Below are positions 21,570-35,081 of a stretch of 64,000 nt of DNA, in pieces. This stretch comes from Trichoderma breve (lineage: Eukaryota > Ascomycota > Sordariomycetes > Hypocreales > Hypocreaceae). The notes under the pieces are model-generated. The model was not told the DNA's origin. It worked only from the letters and a program-made list of their open reading frames with translations, and searched no databases. A program made the position numbers and the translations under genes. Position 1 is the stretch's first letter; the number at the start of each line of letters is the position of its first letter. The stretch lies in the NCBI RefSeq assembly GCF_028502605.1, contig NC_079233.1, positions 3,224,001 to 3,288,000 on the forward strand, in the 5' to 3' direction.

Positions 21570-24500
21570 CTAAAAAAAAATAAATTATAATAGCTTTATT
21601 TAATAACCTTTAAGAAATTAAAAACTATTAAACTTCTTTAGGTAAATATTAAGAAATATAATAAATATTATTATATAACTTTATAATTAGTTAATATATA
21701 TAACTATAATATTATACTTATATAAAAACTATATACTTTTATTAAAAAAAGTAAAAATATAATAGTTTACTAGCTAAAATATATTACTTACTTACTAATA
21801 TAATTATAAATAAGCTAAAATAATAAACTAAAAATATTAATATATATTTAAAAAAAATAATTATATTATTAAATAAACCTTTTTAATAATAGAAATATAC
21901 TTAAAATTAAAATAAATAATATTATAAATATAATTAATATATATTAAGTACTTAAAAAGTAAAGACTAATATTATAAATTTAATAGTAAATACTTACTAA
22001 ATAAACAATTATTAAAAAAAATTTTAATACTACTAACTATAGTTAATAAATAAATAAACTATAAAACTTATAAAAACTACAGCTATTTAAATAAACTAAG
22101 AAAAATAAACTTTACTTACTTAATAAATAAAATACCCTAATATATTAAACTAGGAATATCCTAGACTTAATATTTACTAATATACCTAAAGCTATAGCTA
22201 TAATTAAAAACTATTTAACTATTAAAAATAATTACTTTATTATATTAGTAAAAGTAATACTAAAATTACTAAAGTAATTTAGTAAAAATAAATATATAAT
22301 TATTAGTAAATAAAAAAAAAATACTTTACTAAAACTACTAATATAATTATATATATATTTTTAATATAAGCTATATATTATAAAAAATATAAATACCTTA
22401 GTATAGTAAATTAAAAATATAATTAAAAATAGTATTAAAGTAATTAAGTATTAGAAAAGTAGTAAATACTAAATTAAACTATAGTAAAATAAAAAATATA
22501 ATAAATTATATAAAAAACTTTAAGTAATATAAATAAAACTGCCTATATAATATAATTATAAAACTTAATAAATTAAGCTAAAATTATATAAAGTAGTTAA
22601 GGCAGTAATAAGGCTATATTTTTAAATATTAATAAAGGAAATATAAAAACTAATAAATATATTTTAAAAACTAAACTAATATAAACCTAAGTATAAGCTA
22701 GTATATCCGCTATTATAAATTAAAAATAAAATCTACTATACTACTAAAGATAAAGCTTATATAATATAGAAAATATACTTAAAAAGAATAAATAACTTAA
22801 ATAATATCCTTATAAATTATAATTATAAAATACTATAAAAGCAAAAACTTAAGGAAAACTACTTAATTATTATAAAAAAAATAACTAAATATATATATAA
22901 AATAGGTAATATTATACTAAATAAAAATAATATTATTATAAAAATACTATAACTAATATAGTTAATATTAGGCTAGTATATTTAAAAACTATACTAAGTA
23001 TACTTAAATAAAGGATATTACTTAACAGCTTTTAAAATTACTTAAATAATTATAATCCTAAAACTAGGAAAAAAAATTTTTATAAATATAAGATTTTAAA
23101 AACTAATCTTAATACTATCCTACTTATTAAAAAAATTAGAAAAACTTATTACTAAGAGAATAATATTTATTATAATTTTAAAAAAAGTCCTTTACCTAAA
23201 CTAAGTAAGTATATTACTAAAATAATTAATTATTAATATTATTAATACCTTTATATATAATATAAAGTAAATATTAACTAGAAACCTAGTAGTAATATTA
23301 ATTACTATAAATATTTAAAAAGCCTTTAATATAGTTTTTAAAAATAAATTAATAATATAACTAATATAGTAAAGCTAGCTTAATAATATTATTAAATAAA
23401 TAGCCTTTTTTATAATAGATTATATAGCTTATATTATACTAAATAAATATACTTTAAATATATATTTTCTTAAATATAGGCTATTATAAAGTTTATTTAT
23501 TTTACTAATTATATTTTTATTATATATTAAACCTTTAATAAAAGCTAGATAATTAACCTATAAATATAAATATATAAATAATATTAAACTCTTACTTATA
23601 AGCCTAATACTTAAAAATATAATAACTATAATTATATAGGTAATTAATAACTTAATTACAATAGGGTTATAATATATAATTATATTTAATTTAAGGAAAA
23701 TAAAAATTATAAACTTCCTAAAGGATAAGAATACTATATAAATAATTTTACTAATATTTTATAATAGTAAAGCTAAAGTACTAAGGAAAATTATAAAATA
23801 GCTAAAAGTTTAATTAAATAAAAAACTATAGTTTAATATATATATATAAAAAAAGTAAATTATTATAGTGTAAATAGTTAACTACTTTTATAATTTTTAT
23901 AATATAAAAAAAGAACTAAACTTAAAGGTAGCCTAGATTATAATTACAGTAGGGGTATTACCTTTTTTTTTATATAAAGCTAAAATTTAGTACCTAGGAA
24001 AAAAAAAACTTATATAAAATAAAAAAAAATTTACTAAAATAAGCTATAAAACTATAATAAAGATATTAAACTAAATAGTCTAAAGTATTATAAAAGCAGC
24101 CTTTTTAATATAAAAAATAACCCCTACCCCTATTTTTTATAAAAAAGCTAGGATCCTACCTATAGAAATATTTATAAAAAACACTAGGCTATTAATAGTA
24201 GTTAAGTTAAAATAGCTAAACCTTAAATATCCTTTTATAAAAAGACTCTAGGAATTACCTAGTCCTTACTATTTAAACTAGTATATAAAACTATAATAAC
24301 TATATAAAAGTATACTTAAGATAATATTAACTAAACTATTACTAAAAAGCTATATAAAACCTTTTATTATATTTAGTAAAAAAGAGGTAATTAAAACCTT
24401 TAATAATTAACTTAAGTACCTGCTTTTTAAAGATATTATAATATATTTAAATAAATTTAAAATTAAAAATAATATTAAATATAATTATATAGTATACTAG

Positions 24501-25200
24501 AATAGTTAGATAATAGAAGAAGGGTATAAAAGGCTTTATTAAGTAAAAGTAGTTAATAGTAAAGTCTAAGGAATATTTTAAATACTTAAAGCTACTTTAG
24601 TATATAAATAAAGTAAACTAGTTAAAATAGTAAAAGGTAAGATTTATATATATATTAATAATATATTTATTTTAATAAGGCTATATAGTATACTACTTAA
24701 TTTATTATAAAATAACTACTTAATATTTTAATAATTTATAAGCTAGTAATAAATTATACTTATATAATTTTTAAAATATATAGAGTTAAAGGGGAATAAA
24801 AAAGTAAATAAATTAGCAAAACTTAAAATAAAATAAAAAAAAAATATTAAAAAACTACTTACTTTTATATATATTAAAAAAATAATAAAAAAAGCTTATT
24901 TAAAAGCCTTTTAGTTATAGTAGTATAAAAATATATTAAATAATTATTAAAGCTATTAATTTAAAGTATACTAAAAGTATCTTAAAGAATTAAGATTATT
25001 ATATAAAAAACTATATAAACTTTTTATAGTAAAAACCAGGTATAAAGACTTTATAGCTTACTATATATAGTTTAACTATTTAAAAATAAAAAATTATTAT
25101 AAATATAAAAAGGAAAAGTACTTTAATTATATTTTCTATTACTAATATATATAGTAATATATAAGATTTTAATTAATACTAAAACCTATATAAACTATTA
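21570..25200 (+). pseudogene. LINE ORF2: endonuclease, RT, RNase H remnant
   Basis: The endonuclease C-terminus is at about 22165-22275 (LDLIFTNIPKAIAII, then IKNNYFII where a catalytic Asp-His pair is expected). In the reverse transcriptase, the 23470-23545 block aligns position by position with the GLPQGSP...SP...LFLLY signature, with Gln now a stop, Gly now Ser and Pro now Leu. It is followed by YRYINNIKLL at about 23570, where the YxDD aspartates are both Asn. RNase H: YTRIVR at about 24490 and GNKKVNKLAKL at about 24795 (GNExAD motif). C-terminus at about 25090-25150: YKYKKEKYFNYIFYYQY, consistent with a CCHC finger with Cys to Tyr. The order is that of Tad/I-type LINEs. Confidence 0.75.
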
Positions 25201-25249
25201 TATATATTAAAGGTAAAGACTTTTTTAACTTTATTAAATTAGCTAAGGA

Positions 25250-25647
25250 TAGTAAATTTAAAAAACTTTACCCTTAGGTTATAAAATAAAGTAATATTAG
25301 AAAAAACTCTTAAATTAAATATAAAAAAAATAAATAAGCTTTATAAAAAAAGCAGCTTTAGTTTTAATAATTAAGCTAAAGTAATATAAACGTTATAAAG
25401 TAATAAAGAAATTAATAATAAAAATCTAAATTATTAAATAAAAACTAGGAAATAGAAAAATAGTAAAAAGGTCTTATATATATATATACGCGCGCGCTCC
25501 TTTAAGATAAGAATATATAATTAAGGATAAACCCTACTGGCTCCTATAGTACCTTAAAGTAGCTAGCCTAATATATCTAATACCTACCTAAGCCAGGGTC
25601 TATCTCTACTATAGATAGTAAATATAATTATTATTATTATTATTATT
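25250..25647 (+). other. LINE 3' region with (TA)n(CG)n and (TTA)n tail
   Basis: The untranslated end keeps more C and G than the ORFs. At 25473-25500 a run of ta repeats passes directly into acgcgcgcgc, an alternating purine-pyrimidine tract. At 25610-25625 an actatagatagtaaa block precedes eight TTA units adjacent to the target duplication. Cys-rich domains end near 25200. Confidence 0.6.
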
Positions 25648-25659
25648 AGTAATTAAGTT

Positions 25660-28200
25660 AAATAAAATTAATTTTTATAGTTACTATAGTATAAGTAGTA
25701 GTTATAGTTATTTATATAATTTATATTTAAAGTTTTTAACTTATTTATATATTATATATTTTAATATAACCTTTTATATTTATATTTTAATATTTTTAAA
25801 TTTAAAATATTATTTAATTTATTATATAGTTTTCCTAATTCTATAGTATTTATTAAGTTTATATATATAAACTAATTTTACTATTTTACTTTATAAGTTT
25901 TCTAATACTTAAATAAATCTATTTAATATTAGGTATTTAGTATTTATAAAAATACTTTCTAAATATTATTTATTTTTTTAGTTTTTTATATATTCCTTTA
26001 TATTATTAATAATTAAATTATTTATTTTAATTTAGTATATAATATTAATTAATTAAATCACTAGGTTACTATATTAGTTTTTTTTTTAGTATTTAAGCTT
26101 TAACTTTTAAGATTTTCTAAAAATAGTTTAAGTATTTACTAAATATATTAGCTTATTTATTATTTAATTTACTATAGTATTTAATAATAAACTTAAATTT
26201 AGAAAATTACTTATAATATTTAACTTATTTATAAAATAATTCTTATATTATTATAAAATAAGTAATATTCTAATAATCTATAAGAATTATTATTAAAAAT
26301 CAGCTTCTTTTATAATAATATTTTTAATACTACTTACTAAGTGCTTAATATATAGTTAGAAATTCTTTATTATAAATAAAATATTTAAGTTTTAGTTTAT
26401 ATAGTTTTTTAAAGAAATAAACTATAGGCCTAAGTTTTTTATTAATATTATTAAGTTAATTAAGTACTTTATTAATTATAAAGTTTAAAGTATTAGTTTT
26501 AATTATAATAAACTTATTTAGGTTAAATATTATAAGTATTAGTATATTTATAAAAGCTTATTTAAGGTAGTTAAAGGTTATTAAAGTATTTTATATAAGT
26601 TTAAATTTAATATTTTTTTTAATTAAGTTTATAAATAATATAGTAATTTTTAAAAAATCCTTAATAAAGTATTAATAATAATTAATAAATTTTAAAAAGC
26701 TTTATATTTACTTAATATTTTTAGGTAATTCTTAATTATTAATTACTTTAAGTTTTTTAAAGTTTATTTAAATTTATTTTAGTATAATAATATATTTTAA
26801 AAATATAGCTTTTTATATATAAAAGTTATATTTCTTAAGTTTTACTAAAAGTTTATTATTTTAAAATATTTATAATACTTTTTTAATATATTTTTTATAT
26901 TTTTCTAAGTTTTTAAAATAAATAAAGATATTATTAAAGTATATAATAATAAAATAATTTATATAATTTTATAATATATAATTAATTATTTTTTAAAAAA
27001 ATACTAAGGTATTTATTAATTTAAAGAGTATTACTTAATATTTATAAAGTTTATATTTTATATAGAAAATAGTTTTTTATTTATTACCTTTTTTAATATA
27101 AATAAAGTTATATATTTTTTTAAAGTTTAGTAAAGTAAAGATTTTAGCTTTTATAAATTAATTTTTAATTTTTAAAATTAAAAGTAATAATATAATATTT
27201 TTTTTAATTATTATATTTAATTATTAGTAATTTATAATAAGTTAAAGTTTATTATTTTTTTTAAGTATAAATATAATTAAATATTTTACTAAAGATTTAA
27301 AAGGTTTAATATAACTTTTCTTTAGTTAATCCTTAATTTATTTATTAAATATTTTAAATTTAATAATATTAAAGTTATAGATTTTATTAAATATTAATAC
27401 TTTATTATTTATAAATTTAATTTTATAATTCTATTAGTTATATTTTAGTAATTTAATATTTAATTCTTTATTAAAGATTAATATATACTAAAGGTTTATT
27501 AATATATTTTTTAAATATTTTAGTATTTATTAATTTTAGTAGTATAATTCCTTAACCTTTTATATAATTAAGTTAAGAAATCTAAGTTATTTCTTTTATA
27601 GTTTTTTAATATATTTAATTATTTTTAAAAGCTTTTGTATTTCCTTAAATTATACTTTTTTTATAATTTTTTTTTTTTTATATATTTTTTTATTTTTTTA
27701 TATAATATAGGGGTTACTAATTCTATTATTAAAAATATTATAATATTTTATTAATTTTCCTAATTTAATTATAATTTTACTAATATATTAATTAATTAAG
27801 TATAAGGTTACTATTTTATATAGCCTTCTTTTTAATTAATATTAAAATTATATAATTTTAGTTAATTATATTTTAAAAGTATATTATATTTTATAATATT
27901 TATAATATTAAATTTAAATATATTTTTAATTTTATTAAACTAGATTTTAAAGTAATTAATCTTTTAGTTAATAATTTTATTATTATAAATAAATAATTAT
28001 TTCTTAATATTTATAAAGGTATATAGTTTTTCCTTTTTATAATTAATTAACTATAGGTAATTTATTAATTAAGGTATAATATAGTTTATTATAGCTCCAG
28101 AGTCTATATAAACTATAATAAGTTTTTTATTTAAAAATCCTAATATTAAGAATTTTTATAGTTTTTTTTTACCTAAGATAATATTTAAATTATAATAAAT
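25660..28200 (-). pseudogene. Gypsy 1 protease, RT, RNase H, integrase N-part
   Basis: On the minus strand the protease active site is intact as IDSGA (28104-28093) within KFLILGFLNKK...YIDSGAIINYI. The reverse transcriptase catalytic box is YFNNIFIYFKNLEKYKKYIK (about 26940-26880), where Y-x-D-D has become YFNN. It is followed by the connection blocks LLVKLKKYNFYI, FLKYII and SFLKFINYY. RNase H and the integrase N-part follow to 25660, where the LINE target lies. Numerous TAA/TAG stops replace Trp and Gln. Homology to the second copy (45770-48270) is collinear. Confidence 0.8.
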
Positions 28201-28399
28201 TATATTATTAGTATTATTATAGTAATTATTATTATTCTAAGGGTTATTACTATTTTATTTTTTATTATTAAAGTTAACTTTAATATTATTTAGTTCTAAG
28301 GTAATTTAACTTAGTTTATAAATTTAAATATTATATTATTTATACTAAGTATATTTAAATTTTAGGATATACTTATTAATAAGTTTATAATATTTCTAA

Positions 28400-30676
28400 A
28401 GGTTTTTTTAATTAATTTTTAATATTTTAGTATTAATATTATATTTACTAATATATTTTTTAAAGTTAAAGTTTTATTTAATTAGGTTTTTTATAATATA
28501 GGTAAATATATAATATTAAAATTAATATTTTATATAATTATTTTTATTATAAAAAGTAAATTTTTCTTATTTATATTCTATAGATTTATAATTTTTATAT
28601 TATTTCTAAAGTTTAATTATAATATATTATTTATATAATAAAAGCTTATAATTAATAATATTAGCTTTATTATATTAGTTTATAAATTAAATATTATTAA
28701 TATAGTAAAAGGTAAATTTCTATAATTTAAGCTTAAAATATAAAGTATTTTTATTATTAAAATATTATTAAAACTTTTTTTTTACTACTTAAATTTTATT
28801 ATAAATATAAGTTATATTAATTTTAAGAATTTTTCCTTAATATTTATAAAGTTTCTATAGTATAAGGCTTTTTAATAATATAATATTTAAAAAACCGCTA
28901 AGTTTATCTTTAAGGTTATATATATAATATTAATTATTATAAAATTTATAAAATCTATAGGTTTTATATAACTTATTTAAAAATAATATTAATTATTTAA
29001 TTAAGTTAAAAAAAAATAGCTTTTAATACTTATACTTTATAAAAAAGTATATATTTAAAAAAATATTAATTTAATATTAATATTTTTTATTAATTTTATA
29101 AAAACTATATTTATAAATTCTTTTATTTTTATTATAAATTATTTTATTTTTACTTTTATTATTTTCTTTATTTAAAGGTTTTTATTTATAAAAATATTTA
29201 AGTTTTTAGGGTTTTTATAATTTATAGTTTAAGTATAGTTTACTAATATTAAGGTTAATATATTTTATATTATTATCTTAGGTTAAAGCTTTTTTTTATT
29301 TATTAAAGTTTTCTTATTATATAACCTTATTATTTTATAGGTAATATATTACTATAATAGGAATTTTATTAAGTATTTAATAAGCTTTTAAAAAGGTACT
29401 AAAGGTATTATATAGATTACCTTTTCTTTTATTTCTTAAGTTTTATAAATTTAATATATTATTATTTAATTTTTATTATTTTTTTTTAAATAACTTTTTT
29501 AAGTATATTTAAAGTATTTTTTAGTTTTTTAAAATATTATTTTAATTTTTATTTATTACTAAAGTAAGTTTAATATTTATTATTATAATATATTAAAAAA
29601 TATAATAATTTATATTTTACTAAAGGTTATATAATATTAATAATTTAGTTTTTTTTAAGTTTTAAAATAAATATAAACTTTTTATTATTATTTTTCTTTA
29701 AGGTTTAGTAATATTTCTTTATATATTTTTTCTTTTTATAATTATAATACTTAATATTTTTATATTATATTTTAATAATATTAAGGTTTATAAATTTTAA
29801 TTTTTTATTATTATATATTATAAAGTTTTTTTTTTTTCTTTAGTTAATATTATTACTAAAGTAAAAATATTTTAAAAATATTTTTTAAAAATTACTTTTT
29901 TACTTATATTCTTAATATTATTAAAATTATTATTTATTAATATATATAATTTTTTTTATAAATTTATTAAAGGTATTAAGTTTTTCTTTAATTTTAAAAA
30001 GCTTATTTTTAATATTTAAATTAAGTTTTTAATAATAAAATATATATTATACTTTATTATTTAAGTTAATTTTAGTAATTAAGTATATAAAAGTAATAGT
30101 ATATTTAATATAAAGTTTTTTTTATTTAATTTAAAAAAGTATATTTTTAGCTTTCTTAAATTTATTAGTTTTTTTATATAATTTCTTAAGTTATTTTTTA
30201 AATATTTTATATTTATTAAATAAATTAAATATATATTATTTCTTAAGAGTTTAGGTTTATTTAAAATCCCTAAGGTAAGGTTTAAATTAATTTTTTATAG
30301 TTTTTATTAAATAATATTCTATAGTTTAAATCTTTATAATATTATTAATTATAATAATTAAAAAGTAGCTAAAGTAGTTTTTTATATTAATAAAAAATTT
30401 CTAAATCTACTTAAAAATTTTTTTAAATTTATTTAGTAATACTAATTTAATAATTTCTTTAAGTTTTTATTATTATACTATAAAAGCTAAGTTAACTATA
30501 AGTTATTATCTTTAAAATTATTTTATATTTTAATATTATTAATATTATAATTACTTAAAGCTTTATTTTTATAATTTATATTATTATTTAAAATTTTAAA
30601 ATTTATAAATTATTAAGTTTTTAATATTTTATTACCTATAGGTTTAAAGTAACTATTTAAATAAAAGTTATTATTA
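28400..30676 (-). pseudogene. Gypsy 1 gag remnant
   Basis: It lies between the 5' LTR and the protease on the minus strand. A Ty3-type Gag core is suggested by FLRNNIYLNLFNKYKI and LKKLYKKTNKFKKAKIYFFK near 30240-30100. The same blocks are in the second copy at 43630-43760. No unbroken frame remains and I could not identify a CCHC knuckle with certainty. Confidence 0.55.
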
Positions 30677-31084
30677 TATAATAAACTAGGTTTTATAAGT
30701 ATTATAAGTTAACTATTCTTAAGGAATAAACTTTAAAATAATTTTATAATTTATATTAGTAAAGTAATTAAGTTAATAAATAAGTAAATTTATTATTAAT
30801 TAAAAAATAAAATATTTAAATATTTAATTTAAATATTATTATATTAATAATAATTAATTATTTAAGTATTTTAATAAGTAATATAAAGTAAACTTATATA
30901 TTTAATTATATATTTTAAATTATTATAAATTATTAATAATTTTTATTAATCTTAAAGGTAAATTAATATAAATTATTATTAATTCCTATTAATTATATTT
31001 TAATAAGTTAGTTAGTTTAATATTTATCTAAGAGCGCCTACTCTATAGGCTTATTATTATAATTATAAAGGTTGGGTTATAATA
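30677..31084 (-). repeat. 5' LTR of Gypsy 1 (more mutated)
   Basis: This is the 408-bp partner of 17648-18055. For example, accgggtcctatagg in the other LTR is actaggttttataag here, and gcgaagtggttaggtcggt is gtaaagtaattaagttaat; every change but one is a RIP-type transition. LTRs are identical when an element inserts, so all these differences arose afterwards. The two LTRs were hit very unequally. Confidence 0.9.
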
Positions 31085-31384
31085 AAAAATTTAATAAAAA
31101 TAAATAAAAAGATTTAATAAAAATAATTAAAAAGTTTTAATAATTAAAAAAGTTTTTTATAATTATATTTAAATAATAAATCTTAGGTTATATAACTATT
31201 ACTAAAAAATAAAATTTAATATAATAAAAATATAAAAATAATTTATTTTAATTAATAAAGTTATATTTATAAAAATTTTGAATAATTTAATATAATTAAG
31301 TATATAAAATTTTTAACTTTAATAATAAAAACTTTTATTTAAAAATTAATAAAAAATATATTTATAACCTTAAAAAGAATAAAG
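31085..31384. other. Host sequence of Gypsy 1 and F2, unassigned
   Basis: This is 300 bp of A/T-rich sequence between the Gypsy 1 LTR and transposon F2. It contains imperfect taaaaataaataaaaagat repeats close to the LTR, resembling 17620-17647 on the other side of Gypsy 1. I see no coding sequence. Confidence 0.4.
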
Positions 31385-31386
31385 TA

Positions 31387-34252
31387 TTATTATTTAAGTA
31401 TTATATTTTTACTATTTAAGTATTATATTTACTTAACTAAGCTTAATTAAACTAAGGTTAATTTAAGCTAACTTACTTTATTAAAATATAATATTAAATT
31501 ATAGTAATTAAAAATAGTATATAATAATTAAGTAGTATTATTATAATAATAATTAAATTATATAGTAAAATAAAGCTTTTATAAGTTACTTACTTATATA
31601 ACTAAAAGAATTTTTTTAATAGTTTAACTATTATTATTTAAGCTACTATTATTATATTATAGTTACTACTATAATTACTTTTTTATCTTTAGTAAAAATT
31701 TTTTTTTTAATATTTTCTTTCTTTTTAGATTTTTTTATAAATAATTATAAGGGTTTTAAAGTATATTAATTATTAGCTTTAACTTTTACTATTATATAAG
31801 TATATTAAATATTTATATTTAGCCTTTAGCTACTTTATTAAATTAAGGTTAATAAAAAAAATAAAGATTATATTAAAGCTATTATTATATTTAATTATAT
31901 ATTAAATCTAAGCTTTAATATTAGCTATAAAATAAAATTAATAAAAGTTTTATAATTTTAAAAAAGCTTTAGCTTTTTATATAGGTTTTTAATAATATTA
32001 TAGTTTTTAATTTTAAAAAGTAATTTATTTAAATTTTATAATACTAAGTTAATAGCTTTTATATAAAAAATAATAAATAAAATTACTAAAAGCTTATTTA
32101 ATTATTATTTTAAGTAAATAACTTTTTTATTAATAAAATACTAAGTAAAATAATTTTTTTATAAAATAATAAATATATAAAAGAGTATATTATTATATAA
32201 AGTAATAAAAAGCTATATATAGTAAAAGTTTTCTATTACTTTTAACTATAGCTTTTACTTAATAATACTACTATATAAAAAGGTTAATAGTAAAATAATT
32301 AATTTATATTAAGATTAATTTTAATTATTTTTTATTAATAAAATTTTACTATAATTTAATTTTTTAATTTATAATTATTTAAAAATAATCTTACTTTTTT
32401 TAAATTATTATTTAGATAAAAGCTTTATAAAAATAAAGTAAATTACTTATATTAATTAAAAAATAGTTTTTATTATTTATATAAGTAATTTTAATTAAAT
32501 TATTTATTTTTTAATTAAAATTTTAGTATTATTTAATATAATATTATAAAAATTAATTAGCTAAGGGAAAATATTTATTTAAAAAATAGTTAATAATACT
32601 ATTTTAGCTATTACTAAAGATTATTATTAATATAGCTTAGGCTTATTTAAAATTATTTTTTTTAATATAAATAACTTTACTTTAGGCCTACTTAAAGCTA
32701 GCTTTATTATACTTAAATATAGGCTTTATAAAGTTAAAAAATAATAATACTAGCGCTATAGCCTTAGGGGTAAGCTTATTAACAGTAGGGTTAAGGAAGC
32801 CAGTAGTAAAGTTATTTATAATAGTAAAGTTATTAATAGTAAGGCTACTTATAGTAGTAAGGTTATTAGTAAGCTTATTAATATTTTTCTTTTACTTTAA
32901 AGTTATTTTAGCTTTAATATTTATATTAATATAATATAAGTAAAGTTACTATTATATATTTTAAAAAATATATTTTAAGGTTTTTTTTTAATATTAATTT
33001 TTTATTTATAATAATAATATTAAGTAAAGGAATTTTAAGCTACTACTAAAATATATTTAGTTAATTATAAAGTTAATTATAATTTTTAATTATTTTAATA
33101 TTAATTAAGCTAAAGGTAAAGTTTATTATAGAATTTTAATTTATAATATTAATTATTTAAAATAAATATATTTTAAACTTATTAGTTTTATAAATATTAT
33201 TTAAATTAAAAACTTTTAGAAAAAACTTTTATATAACTTTATATTAAAAATAAATTTAAAAAATTATTTTTATTTTATAATTTTTATTATAGTAAATAAT
33301 ATAATAAAGCTTTTATTATTAAAGAAGATTTATTTATTATTATATAAGTATAAATTCTTTAAGTTATAATTATTAAATAACTTAATAATTATTATAAATA
33401 TTTTTTAAAAAAAAATATAAAAGCCTTTAATTTTATATATATATAATTTTCTTTATTTTATAAATATTAAATATTTTAAATATTTTACATTATAAAAGTA
33501 ATTTCTTAAATTTAAATTATTTTTTTATATAATAATAATATACTATATAAGTTAATAAATTAAAGAAGGTATTATAATTATATTAACCTTTAAAAACTTA
33601 AAATATTTACTTTTAGTTAAATTTTTTAATAATTAAAGTTATTAACTTAAATAAATAATTAACTTTTTTTATTTATATTTTCTAAAGGCTTTTATTAACT
33701 AAAGGTTATATTAAACTATAATTATAAAAAAGAAAATAATATATTATAATTTTTTTATTATTAATTTTATAATAATTAATAAGTAATTTTTTAATTAATA
33801 TAATATTATAATTATAATAATAACTTTAAAAAAAGTTAAACTTTTTTCTTAATAATAAAAGAGGGATTAGTTTTATAATTTTTTTATTAAAAATATTAAT
33901 AATTTTATTATAATTATTGAATATATTAGTAGCTTTTATTTTATTAATAATAAAAAAAAGTTATTAATAATATTTTCTAAAGGAGGGAATTTATTACTTA
34001 AAAAACTAAGGTAATAAAATTTATTAAAGAAAATATTAAAGTAAAAATTTTCCTTATTTATTATTACTTAATTTATTATAGCTAACCTTAGTATTTTTAC
34101 TATTATAAGCTTTAAGTTATAATTTTAAGGTTTTTATAGTTATATATTATATTTTAATAAGCTAGGTTAGCTTCCAAGTAATTTTTTTAAATTTAAATAA
34201 GTAAAGTAAAAACTAATACTTAAATAATGAAAACGTAATACTTAAATAATAA
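31387..34252. mobile_element. Transposon F2, RIP-mutated inverted copy of F
   Basis: The 2866-bp element matches the reverse complement of F along its length (for example 33115-33210 versus 14690-14810, and 31610-31750 versus 16080-16270). Both ends show the double-motif terminal repeat in degraded form, with ctatccgggc now ctatttaagt, and TA lies on both sides (31385-31386, 34253-34254). A few C/G-rich islands remain at 32740-32890 (agcgctatagccttagggg), the same place where F is best preserved. It carries no intact gene. Confidence 0.75.
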
Positions 34253-34254
34253 TA

Positions 34255-35081
34255 CTTAAAAAATATTAATTAATAATAATATTTTTAATATATTTAATAT
34301 TAAAAATAAAATTTAATATTATATATATTATTTTTATATTTAATTATTACTTTAATTATTTTAATAAGTTATATTATTAAGTTATTAAAAAAGTATTTTA
34401 TTATTTTTAAAAAATTAAAAACTTATATTTTAAGTATAAAAGAAAACTTTAATTATTTTATAAAGTTAAATATATAAGTTAAATAAATATTATAAAAAAA
34501 GTAATTTAATTATAAAAGTTTTTTTTAAAATTATAAATTAATTTTAAAAAAAAAAGAAAAATATAAATATTATTAAAAACTTAACTTTAGCTATTATTAT
34601 AATTTTTTATAATAATTAAAAAGTAATTATATTTATAAAAAGTTTAATAAATTATAAAAGTTTAAAATATATTAAAATATAATATTATTTTATTTATAAA
34701 AAAAAATAAAAATTTTTTTAATTAAAATATATTTTTATAAATAAAATAATTATAATTAAGTTAATAAAATTACTTAATAAAAAATAATTTAAGTTTTAAA
34801 AAGTTTTTAATTTAAAAAATATAATAAATATAAAAATTAATAATAAAATTATTTTTAATTAACTAAGGTAATAATATTAAAATAAAATAAAATATTTATT
34901 AATTTTTATTTTAATAATTTTACTAATATTTAATAAGTAAAAGCTAACTTTAAAAAAAATATTAGTATACTTAATAAATAAAAGCTAGTTTTAGTTAATA
35001 ATAATATTTAATAAATAAAAGTTTTTAAATTTAAAAAAGTTTAAGTAAAATTAATAATAAAATAATTTTATATTTTTTAAA
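34255..35081. other. Unassigned A/T-rich tract
   Basis: This 830-bp interval between F2 and MITE M3 has some Lys/Ile/Asn-rich frames between stops on the plus strand (34380-34700), but no motif I can name. Two imperfect repeats of aataaataaaagcta lie at 34925-35010. It may be an old retroelement fragment. Confidence 0.3.

Larger units (their letters stand above)
19833..25645 (+). mobile_element. Tad-like LINE inserted in Gypsy 1 integrase
   Basis: The 5813-bp plus-strand non-LTR element is flanked by a 12-14 bp target duplication, ttagtaattaagtt, at 19819-19832 and 25646-25659. It ends in a (TTA)n tail (25625-25647). The insertion splits the integrase codons for NLITK, whose intact order is seen in the sister Gypsy copy at 48270-48290. 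Domains recognised in order are an ORF1 with zinc-knuckle spacing, then an AP-endonuclease end, reverse transcriptase, RNase H and a C-terminal zinc-finger-like motif in ORF2. This is the composition of fungal Tad1-type LINEs. All domains carry RIP damage. Confidence 0.9.
17648..31084 (-). mobile_element. Ty3/Gypsy chromovirus-like LTR element 1
   Basis: Two 408-bp LTRs (17648-18055, 30677-31084) flank a minus-strand gag-pol region. Flanking 5-mers are aaaga on the left and aaaaa on the right, a target duplication with one G-to-A change. A 5.8-kb LINE (19833-25645) interrupts the integrase; without it and one duplication the element is about 7.6 kb, close to its sister copy at 42658-50440 (7.8 kb). 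The order on the minus strand is Gag (from about 30600), protease (about 28090), reverse transcriptase (about 26920), RNase H, integrase (about 25660 and 19832) and chromodomain-like end (about 18900). It is inactive because stops pervade every frame. Confidence 0.9.

Noticed and set aside
34380..34700. Possible Copia-type gag on the plus strand
   Set aside because: Only Lys/Ile/Asn-rich phrases with stops; no knuckle, integrase or RT motif nearby.
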